From an uncultured Oscillospiraceae bacterium (lineage in GTDB: Bacteria > Bacillota > Clostridia > Oscillospirales > Ruminococcaceae), in the NCBI GenBank assembly GCA_902489475.1, contig CABUAH010000066.1, forward strand, positions 1-9,527: a stretch of DNA of 9,527 bases, given 5' to 3'. Of the stretch, positions 5,405 through 9,527 are shown piece by piece. The notes under the pieces are model-generated. The model was not told the DNA's origin. It made no database searches and saw only the letters and a list, made by a program, of their open reading frames with translations. Made by a program: the position numbers and the translations under genes. Numbering within the stretch: position 1 is the first letter of the stretch; each line of letters opens with the position of its first letter.

Positions 5405-5857
5405 TTACAACACATTATGAGTGGCATAATTTTTACTTTCGGCAACCGCCAAAGCGTCGCATCGCTCGTTTTCTCGGTGTCCTGCGTGTCCTTTGACCCA
5501 GAAAAAAGAAACCTTGTGAATGTTAATTAAAGCTAACAGTTTTTCCCAAAGATCAATATTTAACGCAGGCTCTTTGTTGCTTCTTTTCCAGCCGTTTTTC
5601 TTCCAGTTTTCTGCCCAGCCCTGATTGATTGCGTCAACAACATATTTTGAATCGGAATATACCAATACTTTGCAAGGCTCCTTGAGTGCACTAAGACCTG
5701 CGATAACAGCGCTTAACTCCATTCGGTTGTTTGTAGTAACAGCTTCTCCGCCTGAAAGCTCTTTTTCGTGTTTTCCGTATTTTAGAATTGTGCCGAATCC
5801 TCCCGGACCCGGATTTCCTGAACAAGCGCCGTCCGTATACATTAAAACTTCTTTCAT
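5405..5857 (-). CDS. rnhA: Ribonuclease HI
   Basis: Endonuclease that cleaves the RNA strand of RNA:DNA hybrids (R-loops, primer remnants) with two metal ions; cytoplasmic. At 150 aa it is close to E. coli RNase HI (155). All active-site residues are present: D9 in Y-T-D-G-A-C-S-G-N-P-G, E47 in N-N-R-M-E-L, D69 in Y-S-D-S-K-Y, H124 in V-K-G-H-A-G-H, and D134 in E-R-C-D-A-L-A. The basic handle region is present (W85-K-K-N-G-W-K-R, 85-92), which places it with the E. coli-type rather than archaeal enzymes. No N-terminal hybrid-binding extension is present. GGAG lies 6 nt before the ATG. Divergent from the first binding-protein gene, with its own promoter at 5908-5936. No hairpin terminator separates it from the iscS promoter. 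Confidence 0.96.
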   Translation of the reverse strand: MKEVLMYTDGACSGNPGPGGFGTILKYGKHEKELSGGEAVTTNNRMELSAVIAGLSALKEPCKVLVYSDSKYVVDAINQGWAENWKKNGWKRSNKEPALNIDLWEKLLALINIHKVSFFWVKGHAGHRENERCDALAVAESKNYATHNVL

Positions 5858-5907
5858 ATGTTTCTCCGAATTTTAATTTATATTTTGAAATTTACTTCTG
5901 TTAAGGT

Positions 5908-5936
5908 AGTATACCATAAATTTTCCTATAATTCAA
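5908..5936 (-). promoter_or_regulatory. Predicted sigma-A promoter for rnhA
   Basis: On the minus strand, TTGAAT (complement of 5931-5936), 17 bp, then TATACT (complement of 5908-5913) preceded by TGG (extended -10). It gives an rnhA leader of about 45 nt. Confidence 0.72.
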
Positions 5937-5964
5937 TTATAAAGAATAATATGTAAAAGTAAAT

Positions 5965-5984
5965 ATGCACAAAAAGAAGTGCAT
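5965..5984. promoter_or_regulatory. Inverted repeat ATGCAC-N8-GTGCAT between divergent promoters
   Basis: Exact 6-bp arms at 5965-5970 and 5979-5984 lie between the rnhA promoter and the promoter of the first binding-protein gene. Placement suits a regulator of either gene, but arms of this length can occur by chance. Confidence 0.3.
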
Positions 5985-6030
5985 GGTTTTGTAACAAATG
6001 TAAAATTATTTTGCGTAATCAGACGATATG

Positions 6031-6059
6031 TTGAATTAGTGAATTTTTAGCGGTATAAT
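6031..6059 (+). promoter_or_regulatory. Predicted sigma-A promoter for first solute-binding protein
   Basis: TTGAAT (6031-6036), 17-bp spacer, TATAAT (6054-6059). Transcription would start near 6066, giving a short leader with AGGAGG at 6081-6086, 7 nt before the ATG. Confidence 0.78.
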
Positions 6060-6093
6060 ATATGTATAAAAATATTTATGAGGAGGCATAAAT

Positions 6094-7527
6094 ATGGACA
6101 AATTGAAATTAAAAAGAGTTGTAGCAGGAGCGTTAGCTGTTATAACAACATTTGCATTCACGGGTTGTTCAAAGAACGATTCATCATCAAGCGACTCCGG
6201 TTCGTCTGTGAAAAAAGAAACGGTAAATGTAGTATCCACAGATGACATTAAAAAAATTCCTGAAGGAGCGGAAACTGAGCTTTTATTTATGGGTGACAGT
6301 GACTTAAACCCGACAGCTGCGAATGAAAAGTCTGTAGGACTTAACTTGTTTGAGGACAAAGGCGGTTCAATTAAGTGGTCAAGAGTAACATCTCAAAACA
6401 AGTTTACAAAGCTCGGCGCAGCGGTTACATCGGGAAAAGATGTTCCTGACATATTTAAGTATGAGTGGCTTGCATTTCCGTGTCAGGTAGTACAGGGATT
6501 TTATCAGCCGATAAATGAAGTTGTAGATTTTGACGCACCAATGTGGGCTGATGTAAAAGCAACTGCACAGCAGTATTCGCTTGACGGAAAGTATTATGTA
6601 GCACCTTTGAGCTACAATCCGTCGTCAATGCTGTTTTATAATAGAAAGAATATAACCGACAGCGGTTTTGACGATCCTGTAGATTTGTATGATTCAAATG
6701 AATGGACCATTGACGCTATGGAAGAACTTATGAGCGAATGGTGCAAAAAGGGAAGCGAAAATGATCAGAGATTCGGAATCAACGGTTATTTTGCATTGCA
6801 GATAGTTCAGCAGACAGGCGAAACAATGGTTAAGACTGATGACAATGTAACCTTTGAAAACAACCTTTCAAGCCCGAAAATTGCAAAAGCAGAGGAAAGA
6901 CTTTCAAACTGGCATAAAAACGGTTATGTACAGCCTGACTGGGTAGGATCTGCTTCTTCAGCTTTTGAGAAGAACATATTGTTCTATGCTATGGGACCAT
7001 GGGCTGCAACAGGAACTTCAGGCCCCGGCGATTCTGATGAATGGGGCGTAGTACCGTTCCCAAGAGATCCTTCATATGAGGGAGATAAACCGATAACAAC
7101 TTCTGATATGACAGCATATATGTGGGTAGCAGGTTCGGAGAAGAAGGATGCTGTAAAGACTTTCTATGAGTGCTACAGAGCAGCTGAAACAGATCCGAAG
7201 TATATCGAAAACACAGAGCAAAAATGGCTTGCTGACAATAAGAATTGGACAAAAGACGATTACGAGATTATAAGAGAGGTTGCGGATCCTGATAAAAACC
7301 TTATGATTTTTGATCCTGCATACGGTGTTTCATCACTAATGGGAGATGATAACAGCGGATTCCTGAGTGGCGTAAGCCTTACAGGATACCTCTACAGCGC
7401 ATGTGCAAATCCGGGTGAGTTTGCAATTGAATACACATGGACTCAGCTTAAGGAGAAGTACACCGCAACGGTTGACGGCGAGATCAAAAAAATAAATTCA
7501 CAGATACAAAGCTTTTTGAAAAAATAG
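6094..7527 (+). CDS. Family 1 extracellular solute-binding lipoprotein, paralog A
   Basis: Predicted ligand-binding lipoprotein of an ABC importer, tethered to the outer face of the membrane; 477 aa. The signal peptide ends in a lipobox F22-T-G-C25, so C25 would be lipidated. A Ser-rich linker (about 30-39) follows. The rest has the layout of family 1 carbohydrate-type binding proteins: G-K-D-V-P-D-I-F, then Y-Y-V-A-P-L-S-Y...L-F-Y-N-R-K, and later E-W-G-V-V-P-F-P. The substrate is unknown; many aromatic residues (W, Y) would suit an oligosaccharide, which is inference. No permease or ATPase gene is in the window. It is clearly homologous over its full length to the next gene. It has its own promoter and terminator (7551-7584). 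Compared with paralog B it uses AAA and ATA codons more often. Confidence 0.9.
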   Translation: MDKLKLKRVVAGALAVITTFAFTGCSKNDSSSSDSGSSVKKETVNVVSTDDIKKIPEGAETELLFMGDSDLNPTAANEKSVGLNLFEDKGGSIKWSRVTSQNKFTKLGAAVTSGKDVPDIFKYEWLAFPCQVVQGFYQPINEVVDFDAPMWADVKATAQQYSLDGKYYVAPLSYNPSSMLFYNRKNITDSGFDDPVDLYDSNEWTIDAMEELMSEWCKKGSENDQRFGINGYFALQIVQQTGETMVKTDDNVTFENNLSSPKIAKAEERLSNWHKNGYVQPDWVGSASSAFEKNILFYAMGPWAATGTSGPGDSDEWGVVPFPRDPSYEGDKPITTSDMTAYMWVAGSEKKDAVKTFYECYRAAETDPKYIENTEQKWLADNKNWTKDDYEIIREVADPDKNLMIFDPAYGVSSLMGDDNSGFLSGVSLTGYLYSACANPGEFAIEYTWTQLKEKYTATVDGEIKKINSQIQSFLKK

Positions 7528-7550
7528 ATTAAATAGATTGTATTATTATT

Positions 7551-7584
7551 CCGGCACAGTTGAAAGACACTGTGCCGGATTTTT
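7551..7584 (+). terminator. Intrinsic terminator after paralog A
   Basis: Perfect 10-bp stem CCGGCACAGT (7551-7560) with ACTGTGCCGG (7569-7578), loop TGAAAGAC, followed by ATTTTTATTTT. It separates the two binding-protein genes into two transcription units. Confidence 0.93.
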
Positions 7585-7658
7585 ATTTTCAAATATAGCA
7601 TTGTGCATAATAATTTGATTGCGGTTTGTGTAATTTAAACAAATCTGCGAGCCGTGCT

Positions 7659-7673
7659 TCAACCGTTTGTTGA
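7659..7673. promoter_or_regulatory. Candidate operator over the -35 of paralog B
   Basis: TCAAC (7659-7663), CGTTT, GTTGA (7669-7673): exact 5-bp arms around a CG-containing centre. It overlaps the -35 box TTGACT. Operators of LacI-family sugar regulators are often short palindromes with a central CG. No such site is seen before paralog A. Confidence 0.42.
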
Positions 7674-7698
7674 CTTTTTTAAACAAAGGATTTATAAT
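7670..7698 (+). promoter_or_regulatory. Predicted sigma-A promoter for second solute-binding protein
   Basis: TTGACT (7670-7675), 17-bp spacer, TATAAT (7693-7698). This is the closest to consensus of the promoters in the window. AAAGGAGG at 7717-7724 is 6 nt before the ATG, so strong expression is expected. Confidence 0.82.
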
Positions 7699-7730
7699 AA
7701 ATACATAAAATTATGTAAAGGAGGATTTAA

Positions 7731-9152
7731 ATGAAAAATCTTAAAAGATTGCTCGCCGGATGTATGGCAATTGCAATGACATTTGTATTTACAGGTTGTC
7801 CGAAAGACGACGAAGGCGAATCTTCTTCAAAGAAAGATCAGGTAGCAGTAGCTGAGGCTAAGAATATTGATAGCATTCCTGACGGCGCAGAAAAAGAGTT
7901 GATTTACATGGGAGTAGGTGACCTTAACCCGGTAGGCAACAATGAAAAGTCCGTAGGTCTTACATTGTTTGAGTCCAAGGGTGGATCAATCAAGTGGTCA
8001 AGAGTAACCTCCGGTAACCAGTATACAAAGCTCGGCGCAGCAGTAACTTCAGGTAAAGATGTTCCTGATTTGTTCAACTACACAGCACTTGCTGTACCGT
8101 CACAGGTAATTCAGGGCTTCTATCAGCCTCTTGATGAAATTATCAATTTTGATGATCCTATGTGGGCAGGTATTAAGGACACAGCTGATCAGTTCGTAGT
8201 TGACGGAAAGCACTACGTTGCACCGTTTAGCTATGCACCGCTTTCACTTTTGTTCTACAACAGAAAGCTTATAACTGAGAACGGACTTGAAGATCCTATT
8301 GATCTTTATGACGCAGGCGAGTGGGATTACGATGCTCTCGACGATTTGATGAGCGAGTACTGTAAGGGCGCTGACGGCGATGAGGAGAGATTTGGTATCA
8401 ACGGATATTATGCTCCGTCTTACGTTCAGCAGACAGGTGAAACACTTGTTATGACAGACGACAATGTAACTTACAGATCGAACCTCGACAGCCCTAAGAT
8501 CGCAGCAGCAGAGGAGAGACTTGCTGACTGGCTCAAGCAGGGATATGTTATATACGATTGGATCGGCGACGCTACAACAGCATTCCAGAAGAACCTTCTC
8601 TTCTATGCAATGGGCGAGTGGGCAGCTATTGATACTCACACACCTACAGAGTCTGATAACTGGGGTGTAGTACCATTCCCAAGCGATCCTACATACGAGG
8701 GTGAAAAGACAATTTCTTCTGCTAAGATGTCTGATGACTCTGTTCTTTGGGTAAAGGGTTCAGAGAAGAAAGATGCAGTTAAGATTTTCTATGAGTGCTA
8801 CAGAGCTGCACAGACAGATACAAAGTACTTAGAAAACCAGAAGGATAAATGGCTGACAAACAATCCAAACTGGGGCGAAGAAGCATATCAGATTATCAGA
8901 GATTCAGCTGATCCTGACAAGAACCTTATGATTTTCGATCCGTCTTATGGTGTTTCGACTCTTATGGGTGATGACAACAGCGGATTCATGGTAGGTGTTT
9001 CTTTGACAAACTACATCTATAAGTCAACATCTGCTCCTGACGAGCAGGGTAAAACTTATACTTGGACACAGATCAAGGAGAAATTCTCCGGACAGGTTGA
9101 TGGCGAGATTAAGACTCTTAATGCGTCAATCCAGAAGTTCTTGGCTAAGTAA
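7731..9152 (+). CDS. Family 1 extracellular solute-binding lipoprotein, paralog B
   Basis: Predicted ABC-importer lipoprotein, 473 aa, homologous over its whole length to the gene before it (roughly three fifths identical by eye). The lipobox F20-T-G-C23 follows a hydrophobic stretch, and an acidic/Ser linker (about 25-35) follows C23. Shared blocks include G-G-S-I-K-W-S-R-V-T-S, T-K-L-G-A-A-V-T-S-G-K-D-V-P-D, V-Q-Q-T-G-E-T, S-E-K-K-D-A-V-K, and D-P-D-K-N-L-M-I-F-D-P, with Y-G-V-S and M-G-D-D-N-S-G-F. Changes between the two cluster in parts of the middle and C-terminal regions, so ligand preference may differ. Lys is mostly AAG and ATA is rare, unlike paralog A, and both promoter and ribosome site are strong: signs of high expression. 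No transport partners are adjacent; the ligand is unknown. Confidence 0.9.
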   Translation: MKNLKRLLAGCMAIAMTFVFTGCPKDDEGESSSKKDQVAVAEAKNIDSIPDGAEKELIYMGVGDLNPVGNNEKSVGLTLFESKGGSIKWSRVTSGNQYTKLGAAVTSGKDVPDLFNYTALAVPSQVIQGFYQPLDEIINFDDPMWAGIKDTADQFVVDGKHYVAPFSYAPLSLLFYNRKLITENGLEDPIDLYDAGEWDYDALDDLMSEYCKGADGDEERFGINGYYAPSYVQQTGETLVMTDDNVTYRSNLDSPKIAAAEERLADWLKQGYVIYDWIGDATTAFQKNLLFYAMGEWAAIDTHTPTESDNWGVVPFPSDPTYEGEKTISSAKMSDDSVLWVKGSEKKDAVKIFYECYRAAQTDTKYLENQKDKWLTNNPNWGEEAYQIIRDSADPDKNLMIFDPSYGVSTLMGDDNSGFMVGVSLTNYIYKSTSAPDEQGKTYTWTQIKEKFSGQVDGEIKTLNASIQKFLAK

Positions 9153-9171
9153 TATAATTTTGATTTACAAG

Positions 9172-9198
9172 AGCGCTGCATTTTTGCGGCGCTTTTTT
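9172..9198 (+). terminator. Intrinsic terminator after paralog B
   Basis: AGCGCTGCA (9172-9180) pairs with TGCGGCGCT (9185-9193) with one G-T wobble; the loop is TTTT and the stem runs into six Ts (9193-9198). It starts 19 bp after the stop codon. Confidence 0.92.
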
Positions 9199-9277
9199 GT
9201 ATGTAATCTTTTGTGAAATGTCACAAAAAAATATGCGTGTATATGTGAAAAATGTATATAGTAAAATGAATGCCTGC
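9199..9277. other. AT-rich intergenic DNA with a TTTTGTGA/TCACAAAA dyad
   Basis: No credible gene; a short open frame that starts at 9197 runs through the terminator end and the repeat and has no ribosome site. The only feature is an exact 8-bp inverted repeat, TTTTGTGA (9209-9216) and TCACAAAA (9221-9228), separated by AATG. The halves resemble CRP/FNR-family half-sites, but the gene it might control is not visible. Confidence 0.45.
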
Positions 9278-9367
9278 TATGGTATAATAACCTTAAGGGA
9301 AAATCAACTTACCGTTGATTTATCGTGCATTCGCACGATTCGGCTGTCGCCTAACCCCTTAAGAACA
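9278..9367 (+). repeat. 90-bp cloverleaf-forming repeat, unit 1
   Basis: Nearly identical (one difference in 90) to 9438-9527. It starts TATGGTATAATAA, an extended -10-like sequence. CTTAAGGG (9292-9299) pairs with CCCTTAAG (9356-9363), enclosing three hairpins: AAATCAAC/GTTGATTT (9301-9308, 9314-9321), ATCGTGC/GCACGAT (9322-9328, 9333-9339), and a short GGC/GCC (9342-9344, 9349-9351). The strand given is the one written; the active strand is unknown. Confidence 0.85.
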
Positions 9368-9437
9368 TTGAATCATTAATTTGCGGCTATCGCCGCTTGT
9401 CGGCTGCGCCGTCTATTGCGATAAATCGCAATAAAAT
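9368..9437. other. Hairpin-rich spacer between the 90-bp units
   Basis: Three further potential hairpins in 70 bp: GCGGC/GCCGC (9383-9387, 9392-9396), CGGC/GCCG (9401-9404, 9408-9411), and ATTGCG/CGCAAT (9415-9420, 9427-9432). No coding signal. It may be part of a 160-bp repeat period that continues beyond the window. Confidence 0.6.
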
Positions 9438-9527
9438 TATGGTATAATAACCTTAAGGGAAAATCAACTTATCGTTGATTTATCGTGCATTCGCACGATT
9501 CGGCTGTCGCCTAACCCCTTAAGAACA
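9438..9527 (+). repeat. 90-bp cloverleaf-forming repeat, unit 2 (reaches window edge)
   Basis: Offset exactly 160 bp from unit 1. The only difference is C9312 to T9472, which falls in the loop of the first hairpin and leaves every stem intact. The window ends at the last matching base, so the true end of the repeat and the number of units are unknown. Confidence 0.85.

Noticed and set aside
8244..8639. 131-codon minus-strand frame within paralog B
   Set aside because: Antisense shadow of a strongly supported lipoprotein gene.
9292..9363. tRNA-like cloverleaf
   Set aside because: The size and topology are suggestive, but there is no T-arm consensus, no anticodon-arm pattern and no acceptor tail, and the same unit occurs twice.
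9197..9379. 60-codon open frame at the right end
   Set aside because: It begins in the terminator T-run, has no ribosome site and runs into the hairpin repeat.
9278..9527. CRISPR array
   Set aside because: Repeat units are about 90 bp and themselves folded, with only two copies and a structured spacer; this does not fit CRISPR repeats.

Overview
The window looks like chromosomal DNA of a low-GC Gram-positive anaerobe of the class Clostridia, perhaps of the Oscillospiraceae/Ruminococcus type. The reasons are AT-rich intergenic DNA, strong AGGAGG-type ribosome sites, TTGaaa-17-TATAAT promoters, lipoprotein solute-binding proteins, an IscS/IscU pair, and a coiled-coil gene beside coaD. The genus is an inference; no rRNA or other marker is present.

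Layout. (1) 20-1166, plus strand: a secreted matrixin-like zinc metalloprotease and a membrane-anchored protein of unknown function, ended by a terminator that also works on the other strand. (2) 1200-1338: a 139-bp structured repeat (copy 1). (3) 1385-2934, minus strand: operon rsmD - coaD - coiled-coil protein. (4) 2954-3092: a second 139-bp copy in the same orientation, just before rsmD. (5) 3093-3595: about 500 bp with no gene, holding a good minus-strand promoter for rsmD, several inverted repeats and the iscU terminator. (6) 3596-5857, minus strand: rnhA, iscS and iscU. iscS has its own promoter abutting the end of rnhA. (7) 5858-9152, plus strand: two tandem, clearly homologous family 1 extracellular solute-binding lipoproteins, each with its own promoter and terminator and with no permease in view. 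(8) 9153-9527: AT-rich DNA, then two almost identical 90-bp units, 160 bp apart, that fold as a cloverleaf, with more hairpins between them. The second unit runs to the window edge.

How the genes work together. IscS and IscU mobilise sulfur and assemble Fe-S clusters. RsmD modifies 16S rRNA and CoaD makes the penultimate intermediate of coenzyme A. RnhA removes RNA from RNA:DNA hybrids. These are housekeeping genes. The protease pair and the duplicated binding proteins are the accessory, cell-surface part.

The least explained content is non-coding: the two 139-bp elements, one in the predicted 5' leader and one in the predicted 3' UTR of the rsmD operon; the cloverleaf repeats at the right edge; and two inverted repeats with the same half-site and spacing in the 500-bp gap. 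No CRISPR array, transposase, tRNA, rRNA or defence system was seen.
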